DNA from: Collybia mongolica
Lineage: Eukaryota; Basidiomycota; Agaricomycetes; Agaricales; Clitocybaceae
Reading direction: 5' to 3'
DNA: 64,000 nt
NCBI GenBank assembly: GCA_013420905.1
Contig: JAAXNY010000001.1
Coordinates: forward strand, 6,324,001 to 6,388,000
Position numbers and translations under genes: made by a program. Within the stretch, counting starts at the first letter, position 1. Each line of letters opens with the position of its first letter. A model generated the notes under the pieces. That model made no database searches. It was not told the DNA's origin and was given only the letters and a program-made list of their open reading frames with translations. Positions 33,391-45,400 of this stretch are shown here, piece by piece.

Positions 33391-35395
33391 TTAATACTGT
33401 TTAATTATAACCTCCCTCCCAAAGAGCAGTTTCTCAAGGCAAATGTCATTCCACTTGGGACAGTCCCTGGGCCAAAGAAATCTGATGATATAGATTCATT
33501 CTTGTGGCCCTCCATCCAGGAACTATTGCAGCTTGAGATGGGTGTGTCTGCCTTTGATGCACTCACCAACTCTGTCTTCCTCCTACATGCATACCTCATT
33601 GTGGTTTTTGGTGATATACCCATGATCTCAATGGTCATACACATGAAAGGCCATAATGTGATTTCACCATGTTGGATGTGCACAATCAAAGGAGTCCACA
33701 TCCCATCTTCATGGTTAACAATGTACTATATTCCATTGTGCCATGATGGTTTCCCAGGGCCACAAGATGAATATGACCTAGCTGAACTTCCTCTATGAGA
33801 TTACGTATAATTCATGGAATAGGCAAAGGAAGTCCAATACACTACAAGTGATGCACATTCTGGACATCTTGCAACCAAGTATGGTATCAAAGGTATACCA
33901 CTGCTCAGCACTCTGAGCTCACCCTCTTTCCCCAGTACATTCCCTTACAATTTCATGCATCTTATCTGGTCTAACCTCATTCCAAATCTGATTCACCTTT
34001 GGACTGGGAAGTTCAAGGACCTTCCCCACAATGGTGAAAGCTATGTGTTGTTGCCAACAGTATGGGAGGCTATTGGAGAGGCTACCGAAAATGCAGGAGG
34101 GACAATCCCAGTATCATTTGGATCTAGGGTTCCAAATATTGCATCCAAGAGGGCACAGATGGTTGCTGAAACACATCCAATCTGGATATTGTATATTGCA
34201 CCCACCCTCCTTAAAGGACAATTTCTATTGATACTATAAACACTTCATTAAATTAGTTCACATATTAACAATTTGTTTAGAATTTGAAATCACCTGCAAA
34301 CAAGTTGATGAACTCAAGAGAGGTTTCCAGAGTTGGGTTGAGGAGTACGAACAGTAAGTCATTCTCATTGCTGACAAGATGCCATCTGATGAAACTACAG
34401 GCTATACTACCAATACAATCCACAGTGGGTAGCTGTGTGTCCCCTCACCATTCATGCACTCTTGCACATTGCACCAACAATCAGGTATATGGGTCTGTTG
34501 TGGGCCTACTGGGCATTTCCAACAGAGTGCTACTGCAGTGACATACTCCATCACATCAAAAGTCAATGATTCCCCTATGCAAATATCAACAAGTATGTTA
34601 CCTCCTGCACACAGCTGAAGCACATAATCCTCCTCTATGACCTGCATAAGAAAATTCATGTCACTCCCCCCCCCCCTCTCATGCCCAGGATATCAAGTTA
34701 CACACATGCAAGCCTCTGATTTTGTTCATGCACTTGCTTGCTCATCATATTTTTTAGACCTGTTGCATTGCCTTACTCCACCCAAGGGACCTCTAGAAGC
34801 ACTCTCTGGTCCCCATTGGACAATGCTAACTGCACCCTTGGCCACTCACTTCAATCAGCCTGTATCAGTCATTCAGAAGCTTATACCCCAGAATACTAAA
34901 TTTGTTCAATATGGCTGAGTGTGTCACCTGGAGGGTGGCAATACCATGCATGCCTGCAACCTTGTTCCACTTAGAATCAACAGCCAAGATATGTTATTCA
35001 TTCAGGTAAGCCATCTTGGGATTAATCACTCCTTGTACACCAATTCACATGAGCCTCAGTATTAACTCAATGTTGACAAATTTGCTCATCACAGGCATTG
35101 CACACCAGAGCTTGAGCTGTGTGACTTCTTTGGTCAGATTCTCTGATTCCTCATTGTAGAAATCCCTACATCTCCTAAACATGATATCCAAGCTGATTCA
35201 CTCATCTAAGCAATCATCAAACAAGTCAAAATCTCAGATGCAGCAACCAACTGATGTAAGATGAACTACTACAAGGAGATGGGGTCAACGGAATTTGTTG
35301 ACCTTGATCAAGTGCAATGTGTAGTTGGGTGTATTATGGACCATGGCAGGTCGTCAATTATTGACTGAAGTAAATCATTGGTACCAGTACATATT
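33391..35395 (+). pseudogene. Tnp2/Plavaka-type transposase pseudogene
   Basis: The plus strand shows VIPLGTVPGPKKSDDIDSFL, FDALTNSVFLLHAYLIVVFG, HMKGHNVISPCWMC, then (after stops) FPYNFMHLIWSNLIPNLIHL and VPNIASKRAQMVAE. Decayed later parts follow (FPYANINKYV near 34570; YKEMGSTEFVDLDQVQCVVG near 35275-35335). These are hallmarks of the Transposase family Tnp2 proteins of Agaricomycetes (Plavaka group, CACTA-related). It is cut at the 5' side by a family B repeat and has many stops and frameshifts. No terminal repeat was identified. Confidence 0.8.
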
Positions 35396-36104
35396 TCATA
35401 AATAATACAAACCCTCCTTCCATTACAAGAGTATCATGAGTATCCCTCCTCTAAGTGTGGCTAGAGGCCTGGGAGTACCTGTCATGGTTGCCAGGTTTCC
35501 CTTTGGGAAGGTAGCTCACCCCTTTTTTTTTTAGTGTGGTATTATAGTCCCCTGGGGCTGGGCCCTATTGGAGACATTACATATCTATGTAGGTAGATAC
35601 TTGGGCCTGAAGCCTCAGGTGCCCTGCTTGTCCCTGCCATGCACCATAGATGGCCCACTCCCAGTGGCATCCCCCTATCAGCCCAGCACAGAAACACTGT
35701 TTCAGTGGGTGACTTGCTCTACAGTCACCTTCTGTACCCTCTCTCTGGCTTCTCCTCCTCCCTTGATGGCCTTGAGTTCACTCTAAGGTACTGACCATGA
35801 CCACCCTTGGGGCTGCAATGCAATAGCTCACCCCCTTACTAGCACAATACAGGCTAAGTTGGGGCAGGCTGCAGCCTGCTCTCCTTGGATGGTGAGCCAC
35901 TCTGAAGGATTTGATCCCCCAGTGCCCAATTGGGTGCCCAATTTTGGCCCATACAAGCTCAAGGCCACCATGCCATGGGAACTCTTTCTTGGACCATGCA
36001 TATGCCTTAAATAGTGGTTTATGATTGTGTCCAGTTCTTGATCCTGAGTAGTCCACTGCATCTGTATTATGTACAATGGTATACAGAACCTTGAGGAAAA
36101 AAAA
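35396..36104 (+). mobile_element. Decayed retroposon tail (probable)
   Basis: It ends CTGTATTATGTACAATGGTA, then CAGAACCTTGAGG and about 10 A at 36094-36104. This resembles the 3' end of the LINE (TGTATTAGGTACAGTTGGTA, then AAAATGTTGAACCC and A). No real ORF is seen. It may be a 5'-truncated LINE copy or a short element using the same tail. Confidence 0.4.
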
Positions 36105-37239
36105 AAGGAAAGCCCAGGTGGTTTGAATTCAGTTCAGAATTATCCACTTAAAAGTGGGAAAACACTTCTCCCATTCTTTGGATGCATGAAGATCCCCCAC
36201 TCTAAAGCATTCCCTTGAAGGATGAAAGTCAACTTAGGCTGAGATTATCCCTTAGGGTTGGGAAGATCAAACCCCCATTTTAGTCCTTAAATTCCAGAAA
36301 ATCATGCACAGAAACACCTTATCTTTTGGATGAAGTTCATACCCTTCTACTGGATCAAAAACATCCTACATATTTCATCCTTTTGTGAGATTAAATTCCA
36401 TCCAATTAATAGATAAAAATGTCAACATATATTACAAACAAAATTTACCCCCTGGATAGCTGAAAAGTAAGGTATGAAATTTCCATCCAAAATTCATCTG
36501 GCCTTAATCCACCCATTTAAAGTAGGAAATTAGGGTTTCCATAGTTAAATGTTTGAAAAGCCTCCCCTTCTGGGTGCACAGTGTCAGCTTTAGGCTGTTG
36601 AGGGGATGCTGCGTAAATACAGTTCTCCAATACTAGTACTATAATATATGAATTTTTGCATATCAAATTGGATGCTTTTTAGCATCATGTGGGGAAATTT
36701 TCCATTGAGAGACAGGTGCATTTCAAGCTTGCAACAGATGAAATTTCATTACTAGCTATAGAGGTCTGAAAATGAATAACAAAATTACTATACTGATTGA
36801 ATGAATGGTTGATGGAAAACATCTAGATCATGGATGAATTTAATCTCAGTAAAAGGGATGACTACAAAGCAGTATGAACCTGGTGCAAAATTCATTACAT
36901 TAATGATTTACCTTCACTTTTTGTTGCTCAGCTGGGAACTTCATGAAATTTACACCAATGAGACTGTAGCTATTTTTGCCATTAAACATATGAAAAACAT
37001 CATGCAGAATAAATCACAGGGGTATGAAGTGGAACATATTTTGTGAGGTTTTCATTCATCTTATTCATACCTTATGAATGGGAAAAACCTCTTTCCTCCA
37101 CCCTATCTAGTGGTTGATTTTTATATCAAATCCTGATGAAAATAACTTCATTTCAGGGGGAACCAGACTATAGAAATTTTACACTATTTGTATTACTTCC
37201 AGCTACTTAAGACATACATAGAAAATGAGGTGGAATTTC
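36105..37239. other. AT-rich DNA, no gene seen
   Basis: Short chance ORFs only. No recognised terminal structures. Confidence 0.5.
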
Positions 37240-37742
37240 CCACCTTAAGGTTCCATAGTGTTAATGTACAAAAATGCAATATTTTGGAGAGTCAAATACA
37301 AGACCTCAAGATTACATGTCATTTGTATAAAGCTTGTTTGGCTAGCTGTGTGGCAAAGTCATACACAAGCTTGATATTCATTTGTAATATACTTGTAGTA
37401 AGAGAACTGCTTTTGATCATGATGATTGAAGGTGTACAAACAAATGCATATACATATAAATATACACACTGGATAGCCCTTCACCATATCTAGTAGTAGC
37501 AATTTAGATTGTATCCATAGGTCTTGTCATTGTGGAGATATGCAATGTTTTGTATTGTGGGAAAAGTTTGGCCCAAAGAAGCCTCTTGTAATCATGCTTA
37601 CATTTGTCAACTATGCTTACAGTGTAGTTGACAAATGTAAGCATGATTATGCAGTGGACAGTTATTATTTAATTCCTGAGATATCCAAAGAAAAAGGCCA
37701 ATTAACTCAAAATTATAGTATTAAATGCAGCCATGTTAGCAA

Positions 37743-37744
<2 letters not shown>
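37240..37744 (+). repeat. Family B repeat, interior (continues at 40323)
   Basis: It runs from GGAGAGTCAAATACAAGACC through TTGTTTGGCTAGCTGTGTGG to the block shared with 433-932. Both halves lie on one strand, which proves the 5' part seen at 46658 and the 3' part seen at 433-932 belong to one element. The inserted retroposon splits it; the 3' end is at 40584. Confidence 0.75.
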
Positions 37745-37773
<29 letters not shown>

Positions 37774-38643
37774 TTTTTGGTCATATAATAATATTAAGCG
37801 CATGTGGGTTAGACCCAGCTACATGCGGGCATAGACACCTATTACCACTAAGTAATCTGTAATGAGCCATCAGGGTGGAGCTGTACACTAAGTTGCTCTC
37901 CAGGTCATATTACTGGTCTAGACTGAGGATACCTGCAGTCCAACGGTATTGTACTGTACCATGTCTGAACCTTCCAACGCCTTAAAGGTTTGCCTTCGCT
38001 TGTCGGGGCATGGTCCCCTACCTTCACATTGGTACCCCGTTCCACTCCCCCCCTGGTATTTTCAGGGCGCCCTGGAAACCCAGTACTCCCCCCCAGTGTC
38101 GAAGATAAATGTCCAAACTAAATGAACGACCCATACCTCAAACCTGCTCCCCCTCTCCTGAATCCCCCCTATTACTTTCCCCCCTGTTCCACACCGCTCT
38201 CCCAAAGTGATGACTCCCCTCAAAATGAGGCTGCCAAATCCCACCATTGGTTGATAAACTGGCATTCTCCCCAAGAGGTGTGCTCTGTGCAGGGACAGTA
38301 GCTGATTGGGGGCCAGACCCCTTCCTCCTTTTGTATTTGGGTGTAGTGGTTAAGCGAGTACGAATAAATCGTCAAGAATGTTGGTGGTGACGCTCCCTAA
38401 GGATCTGTGCGAAGCAGAGTACTAGAGTTGTGGTGTCCTCATGTGGCCTGGTAGTTGATGAGGTGGATGTGAACGGATTAGTGAAGCCCCCAATACAGGC
38501 AAGATGAGATGACCCTGCAGATAGTCAGGATCAGCTCTGATAAGTTAAAAATTTGGATATGGTATAAAAGGATGGTGGCCCAGGCTGAAAGAGTGGTCTG
38601 ATGAAAGGCGATGTTGATTAGGGATGAGGTGTTAGGTAGTTTA

Positions 38644-40251
38644 CAGTGGCTCAAAAAACTGCCCCAATGTTTGTACATTTTTGAAAGATCAATATGGTAT
38701 GAAGTGCTGACATAAGCAGGGGACCTGGGGTAATTATGTAAGATACTATGACATCGTGGCTTTCCAATGGACCCTGGATCATGTGATTTGGATCAATATC
38801 CATTAAGCTATAAGCCAAACAAAATGGTTACTTATTGGGGCAGTTTTTTGACCCTTATCTTATTTTCCATTATTCTGGCATTTATGATCCAATGCAAGAA
38901 CATTATGGACTGTGGGAAGAATAAACAATGTCATGTGACTTTATTTGTATCAATTTGACATGTTGGAATTGGTTCAATCATCTTCTTGACCTCTTACCAC
39001 CATCATGAAAGCCATTTCTACTGCTCAGCACAATACTGTTGTTTCTCTCCTCAATGAGGGCTATTCTCAGCGTCAAATCAAGGAGAAAACTGGTCTAGGG
39101 AAGGGTACCATCAGTAGGATCAGCAAAGATGTGGATGGAAACAAAGAAAACAACCTTGGTGGCCGCCCCTCCAAGCTGTCTGTTCGTGACAAACAGTCAA
39201 TTATTCGTCAAATCAAGTCAGGGAAGCTTGATAATGCAGTTCAGGCTACCCAATTCATCAATGGCATCATCCCCAATCCTGTCACACCCCAGACAGTCAG
39301 AAATGCACTCAAGGAAAATCAATTTTATGCTGCTACAAAGAGGAAAGCTCCTCTTCTCAAACGAGCCCATCGCATCCGGCGTCTCCAGTTTGCAAAATAT
39401 CATGAAAGCTGGACTGTGGAGGACTGGAAAAGGGTTCTATGGACAGATGAGACCAAAATCAATAGGATTGGGTCAGATGGAAAGGTTTATGTCTGGAAAC
39501 AAAGGGGAGAACCACCATCTGATAGAACAACATCACCTACTGTCAAACATGGAGGAGGAGGAAACCTCATGGTATGGGGTTGTATGGGGTGGAATGGAGT
39601 GGGAAAGCTCATAGAGGTGCAGGGGAACATGGACAAGGTTCAATACTGTGAAATTTTGGAGAGTGGAGTTCAGGAAAGTTTTGAGAAGTTGGAAATGGTG
39701 GATGGCGAGTGCTACTTTCAGCAAGATAACGACCCCAAACACACATCTGGACTGGCCACACAGTGGTTTGAAGACAACAACATTCAAGTCCTTGGCTGGC
39801 CTGCCCAATCCCCTGACATGAATCCAATAGAACACCTTTGGGAACATCTCAAGCGCCGTCTTAAAGAATATCCGACACCACCCAAAGGAGTACATGAGTT
39901 GTGGGATAGATTGGCTGAAGAGTGGGGTGAAATTCCACCAGAGGTATGCCAAAACCTGATAGAAAGTATGCCCAGGCGGATACAAGCAGTTATAAAGGCA
40001 AAAGGTGGTCATACAAAGTATTAGATAGAAAATTAATAGAGGGTCAAAAAACTGCCCCAATGAGTAATCATTTTGTTTGGCCTATAGCTTAATGGGTTTT
40101 GATCCAAATCACATGATCCAGGGTCCATTGGAAAGCCACGATGTCATAGTATCTTACATAATTACCCCAGGTCCCCTGCTTATGTCAGCACTTCATACCA
40201 TATTGATCTTTCAAAAATGTACAAACATTGGGGCAGTTTTTTGAGCCACTG
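38644..40251 (+). mobile_element. Tc1/mariner transposon, apparently intact
   Basis: 1,608 bp bounded by TA (38642-38643 and 40252-40253). Terminal inverted repeats of about 211 bp (38644-38854 and 40041-40251) differ at only a few positions. Each repeat has the motif CTCAAAAAACTGCCCCAATG at its outer edge and an inverted near-copy at its inner edge. The empty site (GTTTAGGGA in inverse) is seen in the retroposon copy at 10886-11834. Confidence 0.97.
39005..40024 (+). CDS. Tc1/mariner transposase, 339 aa
   Basis: A single uninterrupted ORF of the usual Tc1 size. The N-terminal helix-turn-helix region includes LLNEGYSQRQIKEKTGLGKG and a GRPSKLS box; the basic linker includes RKAPLLKRAHRIRRL. 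The catalytic triad is Asp in LWTDETK, Asp in FQQDNDPKHT and Glu in NPIEHLW, with 34 residues between the last two (DD34E). The enzyme cuts and pastes its own transposon at TA dinucleotides. With matching terminal repeats and no visible defect, it may be functional. Confidence 0.95.
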   Translation: MKAISTAQHNTVVSLLNEGYSQRQIKEKTGLGKGTISRISKDVDGNKENNLGGRPSKLSVRDKQSIIRQIKSGKLDNAVQATQFINGIIPNPVTPQTVRNALKENQFYAATKRKAPLLKRAHRIRRLQFAKYHESWTVEDWKRVLWTDETKINRIGSDGKVYVWKQRGEPPSDRTTSPTVKHGGGGNLMVWGCMGWNGVGKLIEVQGNMDKVQYCEILESGVQESFEKLEMVDGECYFQQDNDPKHTSGLATQWFEDNNIQVLGWPAQSPDMNPIEHLWEHLKRRLKEYPTPPKGVHELWDRLAEEWGEIPPEVCQNLIESMPRRIQAVIKAKGGHTKY

Positions 40252-40322
40252 TAGGGACAACCTAGTGCAGGAGGGACGAATTCCCATGGTCGGATGGTGG
40301 TGGTAAAAGATCAAGAAGCATC

Positions 40323-40584
40323 GCCATGTTAGCAATTGCCTTTTCTTCTTGGAATCCTCACATCAGCTAATTTCAATTCCTACAGTTAGAAAAATATTTC
40401 CACAACTACAAAGTCTTACTGATGTACTTCAAAATGTTTACTGATCATGTTCTAATGAATTCTCAGAACACTTCAAAATTACTAACCATGGGGAAAACAA
40501 CACTGGATCTTGTTGGGTATGCTGAATTTTCCCCACAAACCCAGGATGCTGAATGAGTTACTTATATAACATAAGGACTCATAA
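40323..40584 (+). repeat. Family B repeat, 3' end
   Basis: Continues from 37744. It ends with a decayed hairpin (CTTATATAACATAAG, 40561-40575) and GACTCATAA at 40584. Confidence 0.75.
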
Positions 40585-41198
40585 TCATAGAACCACAATG
40601 GCTGGGGCTTGTCCCCTTGTGTAAGATAGCTTCTCTGCTGATGCCTTCCAGTTCCATCATCTGGACTGCAGCAGTGGGCTGGGTGGGTGTGGGCTCAGTG
40701 GAGGAACCAGCCTTAGCCTTGATAGTTGCATCCTGGTCATCTGCAGATTGCAGGGGGTCCAGGAAAGGGGAGGATCAAAGTGAATCTCAAGGGGGAGGGA
40801 GTAGCAGGGCACACTTGGAGGGCTGCAGCAAGGGGGTCTCACATCTGCTTGGACACTTGACAGACAGAGGTACCTTTAATCTTGTGCTTCCACAGGCCCA
40901 GAGGGGGTGGAGGGGTTTGTTGGTGTCCTTGGGCATGCCAGGATGGAGGGTGAGGACAAATGAAGAGTTGGGAGTTGAAGCTCAACCGATTTGTATTGTA
41001 AATGGCTTGGAGGCTATTGGTGACAGTGAACTTGTACTAAAAGGTGGCTGCGCACCTCGTGGTAAGAGATCAAGTGACGTGCTACGGCATGTTAGGTCAC
41101 ATGATAGAGGATAATAATCACGAGAAGTCGTTGCACGACAAGGCAGGGCTGCTCAACCGAAGTCCAACAGTCCCTCTCAATCATATCTTTGGCCAACG
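40585..41198. other. Intergenic region upstream of VPS26
   Basis: One 165-codon ORF (40617-41114) has low-complexity composition and no recognisable motif; I do not call it. The last 150 bp should hold the VPS26 promoter. A GTCACATGAT stretch lies at 41096-41105, but I assign no factor. Confidence 0.4.
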
Positions 41199-42494
41199 AT
41201 GGCGGCCTATTTCTTCGCGTCCCCGATCGATGTGGATATCAAGCTTGATGGTGAAGAGGGTCGAAAGCAGGTTGAGATGAAGGCAGAAAAAGAGAAAAGT
41301 GTTTCCTGCCCGGTCTATTATGACGGTGACTCGGTTGGAGGCCAAGTTTGTACCCTGTTTTTGCTTGTCATCTCCTGTCTGAACCTGCATAATAGGTTGC
41401 AATACGTGTTCGTGATGGTAAGAAGCTAACACATGAAGGAATCAAAGTAGAATTTGTGGGAAGCATTGGTGAGCTTCATTTCAATCGTTGAAAAGGCAAA
41501 GTCTTATATCTTCTTATTCAGAACTATTTTACGACAGAGGCCATCACCATGAATTTCTATCGCTTTCACAGGAGCTAGCCGCACCTGGTGAAATGCGTCA
41601 GGCACAGACATTCGAGTTCAATTTCAAGAATGTAGAGAAACAATTTGAAAGCTATCAGGGAATCAATGTGAAGCTGAGGTGAGTCACGCTTTTCCACAGG
41701 CGATGCAAAGCACGAGAAGGGCATTTGCCCTAGATATTTTGTCAGGGTGTCCATTTCGAGAAGAATGGCGGACGTTGCGAAGGAGAAAGATCTGTGGGTG
41801 CACTCGTTTCGTATGCCACCCGACAGCAACAACTCGATCAAGATGGAAGTTGGGATAGAAGACTGCCTCCACATCGAATTTGAGTATAATAAGTCAAAGT
41901 ATGACCCGTGCCATTTTCTTGTCTGCCCTCTTTGACCGAGAGAAGATACCATTTGAAGGACGTGATTGTGGGGAAGATCTATTTCCTTCTCGTACGGATA
42001 AAGATTAAACACATGGAACTCTCTATCATCCGACGCGAAACGACGGGGTCACCACCAAATCAGTATAATGAGAGTGAAACCATCACCAAGTTTGAAATCA
42101 TGGATGGAGCTCCAGTGCGAGGTGAGACCTATTCATCAACGTCAAGCTTCTGGTTCTCGTAGTCAACCCTACCATGCAGGTGAAACCATCCCAATCCGAC
42201 TATTCCTTGGGGGATTTGATTTAACGCCCACGTTCCGAGACGTGAACAAGAAGTTCAGCACTCGCTATTATCTTAATCTTGTTCTTATTGACGAAGAGAA
42301 CCGGCGGTACTTCAAGCAGCAGGTGTGTGGACCTGGCAGTTTTCCGAGGCTACACATAATGAGCGCATGTCATTTCAGGAGATTACAATATTCAGGATAC
42401 CGGAGGTGAGTTTTCCAGGAATCACTTTTATTATCCTTTGCTCACTTCCGAGCATCACAAGAATTGATTCATCTTTTGTATTGTATTTAAGTAA
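41199..42494 (+). CDS. VPS26: Retromer subunit VPS26, 296 aa
   Basis: VPS26 is the arrestin-fold subunit of retromer, which recycles cargo from endosomes to the Golgi. Exons: 41199-41345, 41396-41468, 41522-41678, 41734-41898, 41946-42121, 42180-42322, 42379-42405, with TAA at 42492-42494 after a final intron. Introns are 47-86 bp with GT/AG ends, and the frame closes at 888 coding bases. Visible family segments: YFFASPIDVDIKLDG, ELFYDRGHHHEFLSLSQELA, RYFVRVSISRRMADV, EYNKSKYHLKDVIVGKIYFL, RRETTGSPPNQYNESETI and the end FKQQEITIFRIPE. The last intron is the least certain. It is convergent with NDUFV1, 46 bp between stops. Confidence 0.93.
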
Positions 42495-42540
42495 TCTATT
42501 TGCCTTGGTTGGGCATATTTCAGAAAGACTATTTTTATAC

Positions 42541-44380
42541 CTATGCACGAGGATTTACATCAGGGAGACGGGCACCCATATTGTCCGGAATGGCAAGGGT
42601 TTTGTCCAACTCGTTAACCAATTGTCCACCAAAAGCAACAGGCCCGTTGTCTGCGCGGAAGGTCGCAATACGTTCTTCCACAACGGGTCGGAAGTGGCGC
42701 ATGAGACCCTGAATTGGCCATGCTGCAGCGTCACCAAGGGCACAAATTGTGCGCCCTTCAATTTGTTTACTGGAAACGATACGTGGGTGAGGTACAATCT
42801 TGCGGGATAAAACGACGAAGGGTGAACCTTAGCTCCAGGAGCATATCAATCTCACGGCTATGACTTCGACCTTCAACCATCCTATCCATCATGTTCATCA
42901 TCCAAGTAGTGCCCTCTCGACAAGGTGTGCACTGTCCGCAGGATTCATGTTTGTAAAACTGTGAGCAGAGGGTTAATAAGATACCGCAAGGATAGAGGTT
43001 CCAAAACACAAACCTGAGAGAACCGGGAGATGGCAGCAACGATGTCAGTACTTTTATCCATGACGATAACTGCGCCTGTCCCGAGACCGGATTGTGCATC
43101 CTTCAGTGAGTCATAGTCCATTCTAAGCAGTGAGTTCAGCAGGTGGGCTTTAAGAATGACAAGATAATAATGAGCAGACGCACAGAACTTCAGCACAGGT
43201 ATGAATTGGTAGTACAGGGACAGATGAACCACCAGGAATAATTCCAAGGAGATTGTCCCAGCCACCAATGACGCCCCCGCAGTGCTTCTCCACGAGCTCC
43301 TTTAGCGGGATACTCATTTCCTCCTCGACAACGCACGGGTTATTGACATGTCCACTGATGCAGAAAAGTTTCGTCCCTTGGTTTCTTTCTCGTCCAAATC
43401 CAGCAAACCAACTCCCACCGCGCCTGCAAATTGTGGGTGCTACAGCAACAGTCTCCACATTTGCGACCGTAGTTGGACACCCAAATAAACCGACGTCGGC
43501 AGGGAACGGGGGCTTTAAGCGAGGTTTTCCCTGCTTACCCTCTAGTGATTCAATTAAAGCTGTTTCCTCACCACAAATATACGCTCCTGCTCCGCGGTGA
43601 AGGTAGACATCAAATGAATATCCAGAGCCACACGCATCCTTGCCTAGGAGACCCGCTGCATAGGCCTCGTTTATAGCTTGTTGTACATGCGAGGCTTCCT
43701 GATAGAATTCGCCACGAATGTAGATGTAGGCAGCTGTCGCGTTCATGCCACGGCCAGCAACAAGACAGCCTTCGATGAGTTTGTGAGGATCACCTCGTAA
43801 GATCTCACGGTCTTTGCAAGTCCCGGGTTCTCCTTCGTCGGCATTGATAACCAAGTAACGCGGGCTTCGTGTCTTGTGAATGAAACACTGTGAACAACAG
43901 TAATTGAGGAACGCTTACCGTGGGTCCTTTTCCCATCCAGGCTTATTCATGAAACTCCATTTAAGGCCACTGGGAAAGCCTGCACCGCCGCGCCCACGTA
44001 GTCCAGAGTCTTTGATCGTTTGGATAATCCAGGAGTCACCCTTGAGCAAAATATCCTTTGTTTTGTGCCAGTCGCCTCGGGACTGGAAAATTAGTCAAGC
44101 AGTTATACTCTAAAGAAAGCTTTAGGCTTACCTGAGCCCCTTTCAACCCATGGTCATGTTTGCAGAACAGGTTGGTGAAAATGCGATCTTGGTCCTTGAG
44201 ACCGCCATATCTTCGCACTGGAGGGTCTGCAACGGTTGCGAACGAAGCCCTCAGCCTGAGCTTGGGGCGAACTATGTGTTTTCTTAACAATATTCTGTGA
44301 AGAAACTCGGCACAATAAAACGTACGAGCAGAGGATGGAGCAATCCTCAATATGGACCGCGACGAGGAAGCTCTGAGCAT
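42541..44380 (-). CDS. NDUFV1: NADH:ubiquinone oxidoreductase 51-kDa subunit (complex I, NDUFV1), 502 aa
   Basis: This mitochondrial complex I subunit binds NADH, FMN and one 4Fe-4S cluster and starts electron transfer. Exons (minus): 44380-44326, 44271-44132, 44082-43919, 43864-43184, 43122-43014, 42958-42828, 42769-42541; frame closes. The N-terminus ([15 protein letters not shown]) is a mitochondrial targeting sequence. Visible: [16 protein letters not shown] (nucleotide/FMN loop), [34 protein letters not shown], and cluster cysteines in [12 protein letters not shown] plus the Cys in [13 protein letters not shown] chose ATG 44380; no ATG lies upstream in frame. The donor GTTCAC of the last intron is unusual but the join is in frame. 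Confidence 0.95.
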
Positions 44381-44970
44381 CGTGCTGGTAGTCGAAATTC
44401 GAGGTAAGGCTTTTGACCGAGACAACAAAGCCAAAAATGAATAGTGTTTATGTAAGCAATATGTTCTCCGCTTTCAAGCCAGTCGACCGCTGCACACCTG
44501 CTGGCACCTGCACCCAAAACCATTAGTGGCTCAACATTACCTATGGGCAATATAATGCTTATTGCAATTTTGGCCACTTCTACCTTACCATTTGCCTCAA
44601 AAAAAACTTGAGCTTGTAAATTTTTCTTTTTCCCCAACATTTCATAACGTAACTCACCGGACTGCTGAACACCGAAAATCTCACGCCTCAACTGGTCACT
44701 TCATTTCGACAATTCCAAGCCCAGTTGAGCAGGAAAGAAGCTCCCCCAACCAAACTCATACTCCAGACCTGGCAAGGCACAATGAAACCCAGAAGACTGG
44801 ACCAGGGTGCCAGAGATCATAAATGGCTTTAAATGGTATATTTTTAATGCCTAATGACATTTGAGTGTATAAAAACAATCTTTTTTGAAGCAGTGGTTAA
44901 GCCAAAAACTCTAAGATATGTTCCAGACTTATCTCTTTTGTTAAATGCTTGTTTGCAACTGCTCCAAAAC
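44381..44970. other. NDUFV1 upstream region and anonymous repeats
   Basis: The NDUFV1 promoter should lie in the first few hundred bases. The rest has short ORFs only; no element ends recognised. Confidence 0.4.
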
Positions 44971-45400
44971 TGTAAGGGGCTGTGTCACACTGAGTGCCCA
45001 GAGGGGAGAGCAATATACTCAGCTGCACAGGGAAGGAGGGCACCAAAGGACTAAGAGGCTTCATCACAAGAAAGGGGTCCAGGCCTAGTGTATTGCAAAG
45101 GGGTCATCCACAATTGGACAACCCCATCTATATATGTAGGTACATCAAGGTAATACTTTGGAAATGCATCAGAAGCCTGTATCAGCCCACTTGGGCTGTG
45201 CAAATGGTATGGGGGTAAAATGTCAGTAAGGAGTAAACTAATAGCTGAAAAAGGGGGTAAGGAATGTGTCACAAGGCAGATAGAGTTATGCCAAGGTATC
45301 TTGGAGTACATGGTGGCATATGAGTAAGCATACAATACAGCAAGGTATATCTGAGTGACTAGATGTGGGGCACATATGCACTTCCTTTATAAAAACACTG
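44971..45400 (+). repeat. Family D LTR, diverged copy
   Basis: It starts TGTAAGGGGC, like the solo LTR at 46956. It includes a TATA-like CCATCTATATATGTAGGTAC and an unoccupied mariner target (GGGGCACATATGCAC near 45369). The right limit is unclear. Confidence 0.6.

Larger units (their letters stand above)
37745..40322 (-). mobile_element. Second copy of the about 950-bp retroposon, carrying a mariner
   Basis: On the minus strand it ends in a poly(A)-type tail (T-rich run 37745-37779). The target duplication GCCATGTTAGCAATT is at 37730-37744 and 40323-40337. Without the mariner it is about 965 bp. It matches 10886-11834. Confidence 0.9.

Noticed and set aside
40617..41114. 165-codon ORF upstream of VPS26
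   Set aside because: No recognisable motif and biased Gly/Ser/Arg composition; overlapping frames are equally open.
42555..42810. Extension of VPS26 beyond RIPE over the NDUFV1 3' end
   Set aside because: Antisense shadow of the NDUFV1 last exon; an intron leading directly to TAA gives a normal 296-aa protein.
44562..44822. 86-codon ORF upstream of NDUFV1
   Set aside because: No family features; other frames equally open.
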